A DNA stretch of 64,000 nt from Gordionus sp. m RMFG-2023 (Eukaryota; Nematomorpha; Gordioida; Chordodea; Parachordodidae): the NCBI RefSeq assembly GCF_954871325.1, contig NC_088779.1:1071121-1135120 (forward strand), given 5' to 3'. Positions 1-11,214 of this stretch are shown here, piece by piece. The translations under genes and the position numbers were made by a program. Under the pieces are notes generated by a model. That model saw nothing but the letters and a program-made list of their open reading frames with translations, did not search any database and was not told where the DNA came from. The number at the start of each line of letters is the position of its first letter. Position 1 is the first letter of the stretch.

Positions 1-1490
1 GTGAAGTCCCAGACTAGTAGCTGGCCCCTTGACCAAGGAGTCAAGGACATTCCATCAGGACGTTTTCCGTCGGATCTAAAAATGCCGGTCGGTTCAAGTC
101 TTGATGGAATGCCTGCGGATTTGAGAGCGCGCAATATGATGTCATTGCAATTGGTGTGCCGTGGAAAACGGCCTCGGCAAAAGCGGCAATGGAGGCAATG
201 TCTGCCCTTGCGATCGACGCTGGTTTCGCAGTGTTTGCATTGGTATGGTAGAACAATTTCGCAATTGAGCCGTAATCCAATGGCAAATCTTAGCTCGTCA
301 GCGGTACCGCAATAAGTCGAGGTTGTTGGAGGGTATAGTTTCCAGAAATTCGTAACCCGATCCTTGGTTTAATTGGTGAAAGACTGTGAGATCGTCGTCA
401 TGAAGGCTCGATTTTAGGTAAGCGACGGAGCCTTCGTTGAGTGGAGTATCCCAGTCTCTCTGTAAACAGGAGGAGGGTCGAGGAGTGTTTGGGACAACGG
501 AATTGTCCCAAATGGTCTGGGCTTCAGCTAATAATGGGTCAGGAAAGTGAGAAAGCTGGCTAATGTGTGAGTCAGATGAGAGGCGGGAGGCGATGAATCC
601 ACTGATGGAAAGAGTTAAAGGTGAGCGTAAGCCGATGCCCCCGAGCTTGCATGGAAGTGATGCTTGTAGCCATGAATTATGGTTGAAGCGAAGATTAAGG
701 ATCTCTTCAGCAAGAGATTTGACGGAAGTTTCAAATGATTTTAGTGAGTCGGGAAATTTAAAGATTGAGGTGGATCGAAGAGCGTAAAGAATTTTAGGAA
801 TGTAGTAAAAGTTTTTGAGGAGAAAAAAAGCTTGATGGCGAGGGAGAAATTTAGAGATGTTTTTGAAATGAAGTAAGCTAGAGGATGCGTTAGAGAAGAA
901 GTGATTAATGGATTGCAAGCCACCGACAGGTGAGCCGAGATGAGTGAGGGATGATAGCTCGGTTGTAAGGAAGTTATGGGTGAATGGGATGGAACAATGA
1001 AGTGGACAGATCTCGGTTTTTTGTTCGTTAAGTGAAAGTCCAATTGCGGCGGAGTGTGTATTAATGATGGCGAGGGCCTTGGCGACCTCGTGAGGGGAGC
1101 CGCAGAACATTCCGTCGTCGATGTACCAAGTGTGGAGTGGAAGATTGCAGTTGGTAGAAATGTTTTTGACCATTTCGTTGATTCCAATGCAGAAAAGTAT
1201 CGAGCCTAGAGGATCGCCTTGCTGGATCCCTTCAGATGATGAAAGTAAGTAGTTGTTGAATTGGAGATGAGATGGCTTGGAATAGCAGGAGTGGAAAAAT
1301 TGGGAGAAGGTGGGAAATGAGTGGTATATTTGTGGAAGAAAGTGGGAACGGCGAATGGAGTTGAAGGCGTTAGAAAAATCAATTTTGACGAGGATTTCGT
1401 CACTAGGGTTGGTTTGGAGATGGATGCGAGTAGCGTGTGTGGCTATTTCGCAACCTCCCTGGATGCCAATACCGAGTTGATGGGGTGCTA
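1..1490 (-). mobile_element. LINE with RT and restriction-like endonuclease tail, 5'-truncated
   Basis: Read on the minus strand, an open reverse-transcriptase frame runs from about 1490 to about 300. It shows motif A (KIDFSNAFNSI, near 1375), motif B (GIQQGDPLGSILF, near 1215), motif C (YIDDG, near 1120) and motif D (GLSLNEQKTEI). One frame change near 300 links it to a second stretch with Cys/His zinc-finger-like spacing (CKHCETSVDRKGRHC and CRFCRGRFPRHTNC), then KRPDG followed by VWDF, which fits the RPD..D core of a restriction-like endonuclease. RT plus CCHC plus RPD..D is the layout of RLE-type LINEs; that assignment is inference. The 5' part is missing: homology stops abruptly at 1490 and the sequence turns into A+T-rich flank that is also found near 34190. 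The 3' end lies beyond the window edge. The copy looks fairly recent, with long open stretches, but is not full length. Confidence 0.85.
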
Positions 1491-1904
1491 AAATTATTTA
1501 TACCAGAATTCTTTTCTTCAAAATCATTATTTATAAAAATTGTACCTTTGTAAACTATATTATGTTGGGAGTATTTTATGTAGTTTTCATCCTTTTTTCC
1601 CTCAAAATATGTTAAGGGGAACAAAGCATTAAGACTTGGCTCATCATGTTGATGAACAATCTCATAAATTAAAAAAAAATTGTCTTGCATTTTAAAAAAT
1701 ATTTCCATTTAGATACCTTTTTGTAAAAAATTTATGATCTAAAAAATTAAATACTGCTAAATGAGTTTTCCACACCTAATTTTTTGTTTCATAAAAATAA
1801 AAGTGAGATAAAAACCAACTGAATTAAAAAATAGTTACTATTTCCAAAGGATATAAAGAAGTATACTTAAAAATGATTAAAAATATTAAACAAATTCCTA
1901 TAAT
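1491..1904. other. Noncoding flank, partly repeated at 34190-34270
   Basis: No gene is seen. About 100 bases around 1495-1600 match 34170-34270 in the same orientation; the words TTGTACCTTTGTAAA and the following TATAATATGT-like stretch recur. It therefore seems to be part of the duplicated upstream unit, cut by the LINE on its left. Confidence 0.5.
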
Positions 1905-2737
1905 AGGGTAGACTAGGGTTAGTCGAACCAATTTTTACAAAATTGGCTACAGCTTTTGTTGTTTTATAGATAATATAAAAAATAAAACATGATTGGATAC
2001 CTAAAACTATACTCTATAAAGGTGCCTTATAAAAAATCTTAAGAATATAATTATTTTTTTAAAATTTTATTTTTTATAAAAGTGAAAATTTTGTTTAACA
2101 AGCCCCAATAGCAAGGTGAGGCAAACCACTTCAAGGGGCTTCCTAAACCATTGGTTTTTTTAGGCCATAATTAATTGAAATGCAATAATAATATGTATAG
2201 AATAATTTTATTGTTTAAAATATCATAATACTTATAAATTGAAACTAATTATATATAAAAATTGAAACTTAACTTTAGCTAATTTAATAAACATTTTGGA
2301 CATAAAAAAATATGAATTTTAAGGAGATATTTAGATTTCTTAGCATAAATCCTAAATACCAATCATTAACAGCCATGAAATTGCCTTTTCAAGATTTTGA
2401 ATTTTTTTTCATTATTAATTGTTATAATTGACGTGTATGGTTTAGCAAACCCCGCTAGCTCTAAATTGACGAATGTTTAAACTTTGCAATTAAATTCATA
2501 TAAATGATCATATATTTTAATAAAATTTAAAATTCTGTCGTGTAAAAATCTTTTAAAAATTTCATCAAAATTTTATTTCTTAAATAAAATTTTTAGAAAT
2601 TAATTTTTTTTAAATACCATAGATGTATACTAATGAAAACTATATTAGGATAAACCTTCTAGTATATTTAATTATAAAATGAGATTAAGTGGTTTTCCAA
2701 GCCGCGGGGTTTACCTAACCCCAGTCTCCCCTACCCT
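1905..2737. mobile_element. MITE-like element with GGGTAG terminal inverted repeats
   Basis: The left end reads AGGGTAGACTAGGGTTAG. The right end, reverse-complemented, reads GGGTAGGGGAGACTGGGGTT. These are imperfect inverted repeats enclosing about 830 bp with no coding potential. G/C-rich islands containing AAACC or GGGGTT words stand out from the A+T-rich background. The target duplication is unclear (flanks TAAT and TATT), so the superfamily is left open. Confidence 0.55.
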
Positions 2738-3799
2738 TATTTAGCAAGATTAAATTATTAAGTCAAATTACAAATACAAATTATAATAATGCATTTAAAA
2801 ATTATTTTATATTGCGAATAGAAAGATATATTAGATTTAATGTAATCAATATATGAAAAAAGTATATTCACATCAGTGGTCTGCTATAGGCCTAATCGAT
2901 GGATAATTATTTTTCCGCCGGCAAATAATTCTACCAAATTATATATATATTGGATAAATTCTGATATTTCCTATATGTAATCCATAAAATATAGTGTTTT
3001 ATCCTCAAGAATATGAATAGTTGTTTATTTGGTAAATTTTGGTTTAGGCCTTGTATTCAAAAAAAATATATTGAAACCGAGCTAAGGTGGGCAACATTAG
3101 TAAAAAAAAGTTTAAACTAGGTCGGGCTAGGAAAATATTTGGCCAAGTTGGGCATTAACTATATTCTCACACATTTCCGGGCATGATAATTTTGCCATTT
3201 GCAGATCAACTGATTCACATGTGTTCCAATTATATGTTCAATTAAAATAAACTGTGATCTAAAGCAAAGATAAATTGATTCACATATCATAAAATAGGTA
3301 AATTTCTGATTCACCTATTATCAAATAAAGAGGATATAACCTATCTTCACTGCTAATATAAATTTTTTTATAAATTACCCGTCATCAAATGAAGGATAAA
3401 TTCATTATATTCCGTCATTCTTGATGGATCATCCGTATGTTAAAATATAAACTCATTCTATCTATAATAATAGGTCCGCTCTATGAAAAGATGGTAAATA
3501 TTAGGGCTGTCAGATGTCTCAATTATGTTGTTGGGGGGGATTGTGGTTCTTCATATATTTTTCTTTATTGTCCATACAAGAGAGCAAAAATATACTTTGC
3601 TATTTCTGATATAATAAAAATAATTTCCAAAAAGATCTATAATATTTCTTATTTTTACACCGAGACTATCTCATTATCTGCTCACACTATTTGAACACTA
3701 GAACTCGAGTTAGTCAGTACTGATGTTCACTCCCAATATTTTTAGATAACAAATGTAATATTAATATTATCATGAAAAAAGATATTTTTATTGAGTAAA
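2738..3799. other. A+T-rich noncoding DNA, nothing recognised
   Basis: The only sizeable reading frame (3437-3694 +, 85 codons) has A+T-driven composition, no motif and no splice-compatible neighbour, so it is not called. Short direct repeats around CTGATTCAC(A/C) occur at 3208-3320. Confidence 0.4.
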
Positions 3800-6530
3800 T
3801 AAAAATTTTTTATTTAGATATCATAAATTCATATCTAAAAATCCATTGAGGAATCATGATTACTTGTGAAAAAACATTCAACAAGACAAAATAATTATCC
3901 AATAATATGAATAAACATAGAGAAATATTTATGTGATCATAATTCTGTAAATATAGGAGTGATGTTTCATCAATCACATGATAAAATCGTTTTGCAAAAC
4001 TTATTTTTTCTCTTAACTTATTCAAAATGGACCTAAAAGATAAAAAATCAGGAGGATAAAAATCTTCAAAAATAGTTTTAAAAGGGATGCGAACCCGCCG
4101 AAATTTCCCGGGTTCGGTTATCGTTTCTCTTAAGGTAAATATTATAAGAGGGTTCGGTTCGGATTTAGTTCAAGTAAATATTTTTAACCCGGTTTGGTTC
4201 CGTGTTCAGCTCGGGTTTAAGAATTTCTGAATTGATAATTCAATATTTAAATCATAATTTAAAAAAACTAGACATAAATTTGGTATAAAGAATTAAATTT
4301 TTTTTTTATATTTATAGGATAAATATAATAGTTATAAATAAGAGCAGTCATGTTATCAATTTTTAAAATTTTTATTTAGACGAAATTCTTTATAATTAAC
4401 AATATCCATTATAATAATTTTTTGTATTGACTTGTTCACTTTTTATTTTCCCTTTATTAATAATCTTTGAGAATTAAAATAAAAAATTAAAAATAAATGG
4501 CGTAAATGAATTTAATTGTTAAAAAATTTATTATCACTCCAAATAGGAATCTTTGACAATAAATTTAAAAAATTTAAAAAATGGCGTAAATAAATTTAAG
4601 GTGTTAAAAATTTATTAACACTTCACTTGAAATGAAAATATTATAAAATCTTAATTAAATTATAATTACAATTATGAAAATATCTTAATATACGATTTTA
4701 AACAATACACTAAACCGGTTGAACCCAGGGTCGAATAAAATTCCCGGGTGAGTTTTTTTTTAAATTTTTTAAACGGGGTTCAGGTTCGGTTCGAGTTCAG
4801 ATTTATTCCTCAAAACCCATTTTTTCGATTTTAAATATTATAGGTCTTGCATGCGACTATGAAAAAAGATTCGAAGAAAATATTAGTTTTCTTTATTAAT
4901 CAAATAATGGAAATACATTCCCAATAATATCGCGTTATTTAAATAAAGAGATGACTTCTAAAAATATTACATCGGACTAGTAGATATCGAAGGATTTTTG
5001 ATCTATGCCATTGCAGGACCTTGATTTTAAAACCAAAATTAATAATTTGGTTAATAATAGGAAAATTATTTTTTAAAAAATGTGAAAAAGATATATTTTA
5101 TTATATAATGATTTTTCCAATATTTTGTACGCACATTTTCTACCTCATCTTTTTTTCTCAAATATGTTTTTTTATAGCACGTAAAATATATATTTAAACT
5201 ATTTCTTGTATAATTATCAGTTATAATCCAATATTGTACAAAATTTTATGTTTTTAGCACTATTATATACTATTTATTATCAAATATTTGTAGTCTAAAT
5301 TAAGTCGAAACAAAGATTACCATTAATAACTGTGTTAATTGCGGTAACTTAATAAGAGTATAATTGTATAACCATGAATAAAACTTTTTATTAGTAAATT
5401 CTCTCTTTTTTATCCTTTATTCCATCATGAATGGTTATTTTATGGAATGGAGAAGATAATATGGATGCAAACGAAGTAAAAAGACAATATATTATTTTAA
5501 TATTTTTTAATTTTTATAGCGAGTAGGTTATTTAAAATACTTTTAAAGTATTTTTTTTAAATTTTAGGCCTGATTCGGGTATTTAAAATAAGTTTTTTCA
5601 GGCCCGGCCTACATATATTCAAAAAAAATTAAAAAACGGTCAGCTATACCTGCTGGTCCCTAGTAAATATTTTTACAGCATCTTACAAACAATAACACTG
5701 ATTGAAGCAGTAAATAATTCCATTAGAAAACAAAAAATTCTCGATATTTTTTTATTCACATGAAAGGGGGTAGAGAGATATTATTTTTTTTCTAATTTAT
5801 GAATTATTTTTTTATGAGTATTGTATTTGAATTATACATTTTGTGTTATTTTGCTCGAAAAGATGACTATAAAATCCGAAGAAAAAAAATACAAAAATTT
5901 TATATTTTTTTTCCACCCCTTAATATAAAAATAAAGAGACAAATTCTGGCATTAATCAAACTCGAATATTATAATTTATTAAATGAGTAGTTACTATATT
6001 TAGCTAACACTTTTCAAATAGTATCTGTAGCTGTGTCTAGATAAATTTTAAAAGTATATTTTAACAACTCTGAAACTTGTTTACGTATACCTACAAGGTT
6101 TAGTTTCTGAATTATATAATTTTTTGATATTTTTCTAATTATTATGTAATTTCATTTATCTTATCTTTTTGAATAACATTTTTATTATTATTTTCTTATC
6201 TATGTTGTAAATAGCTGATATTAAATTTTTTTAATCGGTTTGAAATAATTAGAAAATAAGATTTTTTTTTTAAAAAAAAAATAAAGATAGGATAAATTGG
6301 CTCAAAAATTTTAAACTATTTAGTATGAAAAATTTTCAATTCAATTTTTAAAATATAGGTTAACTATAAATGAAAACATTATGATAACAATTAAAGTTAG
6401 CAAATATAAGTCAATAATAACAAGGACTTAATAATAAAATTGATTAAAAAAAGTTACTATATAAGGCTGAGTCTATATTCATTTAGATAATTAATAATTA
6501 GCAGATACTGATAATATAATTATAACTTCT
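3800..6530 (+). repeat. Upstream block of gene A, duplicated upstream of gene D
   Basis: Apart from the insertion at 4083-4828, this stretch is collinear with 34265-38015. Shared landmarks in order are: ATCGTTTTGCA followed by TTCAAAATGGACC; the AATGGAAATA.ATTC stretch; GTAGATATCGAA; TATTTGTAGT followed by AAATTAAGTC; GCCCGGCC islands at 5612 and 37073; and GAATTATTTTT near the 3' end. The block ends at the start of gene A, so it carries whatever promoter-distal sequence A and D share. No coding region is seen. Confidence 0.75.
4083..4828. mobile_element. Insertion with GGGTTCGG-rich ends, absent from the D paralogue
   Basis: Copies of TTTTAAA sit on both sides (4076-4082 and 4829-4835), and the paralogous site near 34370 reads straight through as GATTTAAATATC. 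The inserted ~745 bp carries words such as CCCGGGTTCGG near both ends and no open frame. The interior holds an imperfect direct repeat with the word AATGGCGTAAAT (near 4497 and 4580). Terminal inverted repeats are weak, so the class is unknown. Confidence 0.6.
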
Positions 6531-6540
6531 TATAAAATAT
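6531..6540 (+). promoter_or_regulatory. Candidate TATA box of gene A
   Basis: TATAAAATAT lies 45 bases before the ATG of gene A. The surrounding words ATAATTATAACTTCTTATAAA are almost unchanged 53 bases before the ATG of gene D. This conservation supports a core promoter with a very short 5' UTR. Confidence 0.55.
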
Positions 6541-6575
6541 ATATATATACCATGAAACACTTTATTATAAAAGAT

Positions 6576-9500
6576 ATGATCAATTCAATTTGGTGCTTAT
6601 TAATAGGACTCAACTACTTGCATGGTATTTAATATCACTTTATAAATTACTTCTATATATTTTCTAAAACTTTATAATGTGTTTTGTTTTTAGCAAAAGA
6701 AAGAGCTAGATCTTTAAATTGAAACATAACCTTTCCCAGTAGTGGGTTAAAGAGTTGTGTATGTTTCTTCCTTCAATTTAAAACATTATTATTCTTCAAT
6801 TATTATATTTTTGTACTTTATTTCATATTCATTTGTATCGAGGTGATCTCAATGTCAACAGAAGTACCAAATATTCATTTATAAAATAAATTTGAGAGCA
6901 GTAAAGCCTATCGAAGTTTATTCAATAAAACTTTCATGGGCTTTAACAGAATAAAACTTTTAAGTCTTTCTTATTTACCGGGTATTCTATAAGGTGCGGC
7001 GCTTTCATTAGCAATCTGAAGTGTGTTATTACTAAACACCTATAATCAAATATGGGCCGACAAAAATTTTTCTATATTTATGAGATAATAATTTTATTCT
7101 ATAAGAATGATTCGGTATGTTGAACTATATTAATCTAATCATTTTTTAACTCTTATAATTATTGTTCTAATCTTAAACGACCTGAGGATATTTGTTTAAG
7201 TATTTTATATATTTATTCATTTAATTATTAAAATAATGATATTTTTTAAGTTAAGTTCCAATGTTTCCTTAATATTTTTCCTTAAGTTCACTTCTCTTGC
7301 TGCTTGAAAGAGTTCTCATTTACCTAGCAAAGTTAGATTTTTTTAGATCATTAAATTACAAACGCAAACGCACAACATTGTAGTCAAAAAGATTTTTTAA
7401 TGTGCATGTATCGACAATATTTTATGGTATATTGTTCATGTCAAAAGTATTAAATATATATATATAATGACAAATTTTTGAGCACTGGATAATTTGTGTA
7501 ACACCTTTGTGAATCAAAATTTGAGTCCCAACCAAATTCTTATTAATTAATATAGAAAATGCCTTGACAAATTTGCCAACCTTTTAAAAGTTAACAGATT
7601 TTTTGAATTATTGTCTACTTGCGCAAGACTTATATGAGTGGAGATCTATTTTTTATTGCATTAATTTATTATATATATATTAACAAACTTGATACTTTAT
7701 TTTAAAATAGGATATATGCATTATTGAATTAAAAATATATATTTAAAAAACAAATGAGGATTTATATATATTAAAAAATTATTATAAAATTTTATCATCT
7801 TTTTAAACTTATCCATGTCAAATAACAAAATTAATAAAGAAAAACTAATATAGCGAGTTATCGTTTAATTAAATAAAAAAAAATTCAGGTAATTAAATTT
7901 CTAAAAAGATTTAATATTTCTAAAGGAGCTGTTCATAATATTCATAAATCCAAAGAAAACATTATCAAACTTCATGCAAATAAAATATATCAAATCAAAT
8001 AAACAAACAATGAAAATAACATCTTTTTTCATTTTTTAAATTAATTTTGTGTTTTTATTCTTAATTTGTATTCAAACCTTTTATAATAATTTAATAAATA
8101 TGTAGTTTCTTATTTTATACAAGTTTGTAGATATATATCTATATAATTCCCATATATTTGAAGAAAAATAAAAATATTTAAAAATGAGTGAACATAATAT
8201 GACTTCTTGCTAAACTATAATATAACAGATGGTATAATATATTTTTTTTGAAGTAAAAATAATGGTTCTTGTAAGTTGTAAATTATTTGTATTTGATATA
8301 TATGAATTAAATTTTTTTACAGGTTGCGAAATCAAAACGTTCTTCAATGGTAGCCTTGAAGAAAGAGTGATAAATAACAATGGCTTACTCTTCATTTCTG
8401 GTATTAACAAAAAAATATATTGAATTTATTAAATAAAATATGATTTTATTTTAAATGTCATACGCTTAAAATGTGGATGCTAAGATTTGATCAAACTAAA
8501 TAGTTTAATGCCCGTATTTGGCGGAACACCGTAAAGTCACATCCGTTCATGGTATAATAAACTGGGCAAACAGTTTCTTCTAAGATATAGCGTCTTTAGG
8601 ACATGTCGCGTCTTTCTAAAGGGATCGAAAAGGCGGAATAATTTATTTTAAAAATTGTTCGAGTGTAATACGGGCAAATTAATTGCAATCAAAAAAAAAA
8701 ATTTGGCCAATTTTAAAAAAAAGAAGAAATTTTAATATTTCTTTTTAATTTTTTTAAAAAAAATTACATTTAGAACATGAAAATGGTTCCATGAATAAGG
8801 ATTACATCACCTTCAAAAATTGCAATGGAACACTAAATCTTTATTCTGAGATGGATGATGGATTTCGTAATATTTTTGAGCCCTTTATCATAAACATCAG
8901 GAATTTCTTAATTGTTATATTTAAGACATTCACTAAGTATTTCCATAATTATAAAAAGATAAGCATCTATTTTTTAAAGAAAATATAACTTTTTTTTAAT
9001 CAATATAACTTGTTCAAGATAGCTTAAATAGGAAAATTTTATGTTAAAATGGACAATAGTTTTAATTGAAATTTTAACAGTCAAGAATAACTTTTGTAAA
9101 AATATTGTTGGAGAAATTAGTGTATGAGAATTTTCGCGTTTAAATATGTATCGTCTCTACTAGCTATTTTACTACCAATAATTTCCGTATTTAAAAGAAA
9201 ATATATTTTAAAAAAATTATCTTGTATAATTTATAACTCATTTTGTTAACTTTGACTACAAATGAATCCTAGTATCACTTATCAGAAGTTCAGAAGTCTT
9301 GTTCAGAATATTTAAAAAATTAAAATAACAAAGAAAAATAAATAATAATTGTTTATATTTGTTTTAAAGGTTTTACCAATCCTCTGATCACACTTTTAAA
9401 CACCAGTGTTTTTGGTGAAGGTACTATGAATAAAACGTATAGACTTAACAACAAGAGAACTAACAAAACTATAAAAGGACGGGTAATAAAGTATTATTAT

Positions 9501-9614
9501 TTTTTTTACCATTTATCATTTATCATCTAAATTATTTTTCTATTATTTTATTAATAATTTTAGCGTATAGGCAACGATGAAAATTATATTATGATACATT
9601 GGCGTAACTATTAG
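6576..9614 (+). CDS. Gene A: small secreted protein, five exons, complete (127 aa)
   Basis: Exons are 6576-6624, 8323-8400, 8774-8866, 9370-9482 and 9564-9614 (49+78+93+113+51 = 384 nt). All four introns are GT..AG, with phases 1,1,1,0, and the joined frame is open to a TAG stop. Residues 1-16 (MINSIWCLLIGLNYLH) form a short hydrophobic leader. The split Gly17 is followed by Cys18. Exon 2 holds TFFNGSLEER (22-31), exon 3 ITFKNCNGTLNLY (54-66) and DDGF, exon 4 NPLITLLNT and YRLNN, and exon 5 RIGNDENYIMIHWRNY. Cys18 and Cys59 are the only cysteines after the leader and could pair. NGS and NGT are possible glycosylation sites if secreted. The same structure recurs in B, D and E, which is the strongest evidence that the gene is real. 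Family and function are not recognised. Confidence 0.85.
8490..8645 (+). repeat. Conserved intron-2 block (gene A copy)
   Basis: This G+C-richer block contains ACACCGTAAAG, CATCCGTTCATGG, ACTGGGCA, GATATAGCGT and AGGACATGTCGCGTCTTTC. It recurs in intron 2 of B (15190-15310), C (19560-19690, minus) and D (39690-39810), but not in E or G. It is better conserved than the intron around it. It could be an old insertion or an intronic control element. Confidence 0.6.
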
Positions 9615-10101
9615 AAAATTATTTCCTTAGCGAAAAAAAAAATCTACATTCTATCAAATTTAAATTATGGTGCTATAAAATACTTAACCAAATTATAAAT
9701 TTTTTTAAAGGGGATTTGAAATTTATTCTAAAAAAAATGATTTAAATGTTTGTCATTTTATATCACACCATAAATAAAATATTGAATAAATAATAGCAAG
9801 GAATATGTACAGATATCGGCTATCCTAACTAAACGATAATTTTTCTGATCATTCTTCACTCCGTCTTCTTTCGTAATTAATCAAAATTAAAATTTATTAG
9901 CGAAATCAGGTTTCATGCAAAATTTAATTTTCATTTAATTTTATCAGACTTTAAAAAATTTGGGGGTAACAAATTTTTTTAAATCAAATTTTATAATAGA
10001 ATAAATGACATATTGCGGGCTAAATTATATATATGTTATGCAAATAAACGTGCCCTCCATATTCATTACAATTAACAACTAGGTAGGTTATTAATGCATT
10101 T
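9615..10101 (+). other. 3' flank of gene A
   Basis: Noncoding. It is collinear with the flank after D (41109-41600), sharing for example TTTATTAGC.A.ATCAGGTTTCAT, and mirrored at 25050-26128. Confidence 0.55.
9773..9778 (+). promoter_or_regulatory. Candidate poly(A) signal of gene A
   Basis: AATAAA lies 159 bases after the stop, in a context (CATAAATAAA) that recurs after D at 41293 and, as CGTAAATAAA, after B at 16768. Confidence 0.4.
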
Positions 10102-10470
10102 CAGTGGCGTAGCTACGGGGGTGGTTTTCGGGTTTGGACCCCTCCCAGAGCTAAATTCTTTTTTAGATTATACGTTCAAAAGACTTAAAAGTGACTTTAT
10201 ATCAAATAATATTTATATTTTTTGGTTTTGATGTTTGTGAAAGGATATTATATTACTATTAAAATTATTCTGGGTAAAAGTCATTGTGAATAACCTACTC
10301 AACTATAATAACATATTATTGATGCATTTAAAAGATATATTTATTATAATATGGTTATGTAAGATAACCCGGCCGAAGGCCGGGCAAAAGGTCCGAAGGC
10401 CCGTTAAAGGCGCCCCCCCCAGACTTTTATATGTATGGAACCCTAAGAAAAATTTCTAGCTACGCCACTG
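10102..10470. mobile_element. hAT-like MITE, 369 bp, with exact 8-bp target duplication
   Basis: The element starts CAGTGGCGTAGCTAC and ends CTAGCTACGCCACTG. It is flanked by ATGCATTT at 10094-10101 and 10471-10478. An 8-bp duplication with CAG..CTG ends is a hAT feature. The interior has GGCCGAAGGCCGGGC-like words and no reading frame. The mirrored site in the right arm (near 25043-25050) is empty and carries the target word once, so insertion came after the inverted duplication. Confidence 0.88.
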
Positions 10471-10478
10471 ATGCATTT

Positions 10479-11214
10479 AAAAGATAGATAGGGCAGACTG
10501 GAATAAGTATATATATTTATATATATTCCATTCATAGATTTTGTGTTTGGTAACGAAGATTTAGAGAATGGAAGATATGTTAAAAATGGAACATAACAGT
10601 AACTTGATGGCAATATTTTTTTTTAAAAATGGAAAATTATTTTATAAGGAGTGTCGGGGGAGGGGGTGAGGTGAGGTTATTGGAGGCAATAGCAGCGTTA
10701 TTGGGGGGTTATGTAAAAAACATTTAGTAATCTTATTATTTTTCAACTACTTATAACTTTTTAAATGCGGGGTAAAGACTTAAAACTCGAATCTTCTATG
10801 TCGGGGGAAATACTATTTATAGTCTCTAAATGATTATGATTTTCTTTTATTTTATTTATTGTTGATATGTTATCAATTCTTATTTTGTTAATATTATAAT
10901 TTATTGGATATTACACATTTCACATGTATCTTTTGAAATCAGGTTTATATTTAACATTTGTTTTTATAATAAATCTTTATTTTACATATTAACCCTTTAT
11001 AAAACAATCGTTTTTAATTTTAAAATATCAATCAATGCGTTAATATAATTTTAAAGTAAAATAAAACGAAATATATCTTAGGGATATAATAAAAAAATTA
11101 AAACAAAAAATAAATCGAAGTTAAGCCATATAACAAAAATATTTTATAAAAGTCGATATATTAACAACACTTAATAGATATTAGATATGCAATAATAAAG
11201 TAAATATATTTTAA
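10479..11214 (+). other. 3' flank of gene A, continued
   Basis: Noncoding. The segment at 10550-10740 (AGAATGGAAGATATGTTAAAA, then a G-rich run) is also found after B (17900) and after D (44110), so it belongs to the common 3' unit. 10740-11214 is A+T-rich with no recognised feature and is mirrored at 24240-24780. It could hide remains of the Gypsy fossil's terminal repeat, but none was identified. Confidence 0.5.

Noticed and set aside
741-1187. 148-codon minus-strand frame
   Set aside because: It is a shifted-frame shadow of the LINE reverse transcriptase.
3437-3694. 85-codon plus-strand frame
   Set aside because: Composition matches the A+T-rich background. It shows no motif, no leader, and no paralogue in the matching unit.
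6690-6900. Possible extra exon in intron 1 of A (TTTTTAG then CAAAAGAAAGAGC), with a counterpart in D at 38185
   Set aside because: Every phase meets a stop quickly in both genes, so the conservation only reflects the duplication of the unit.
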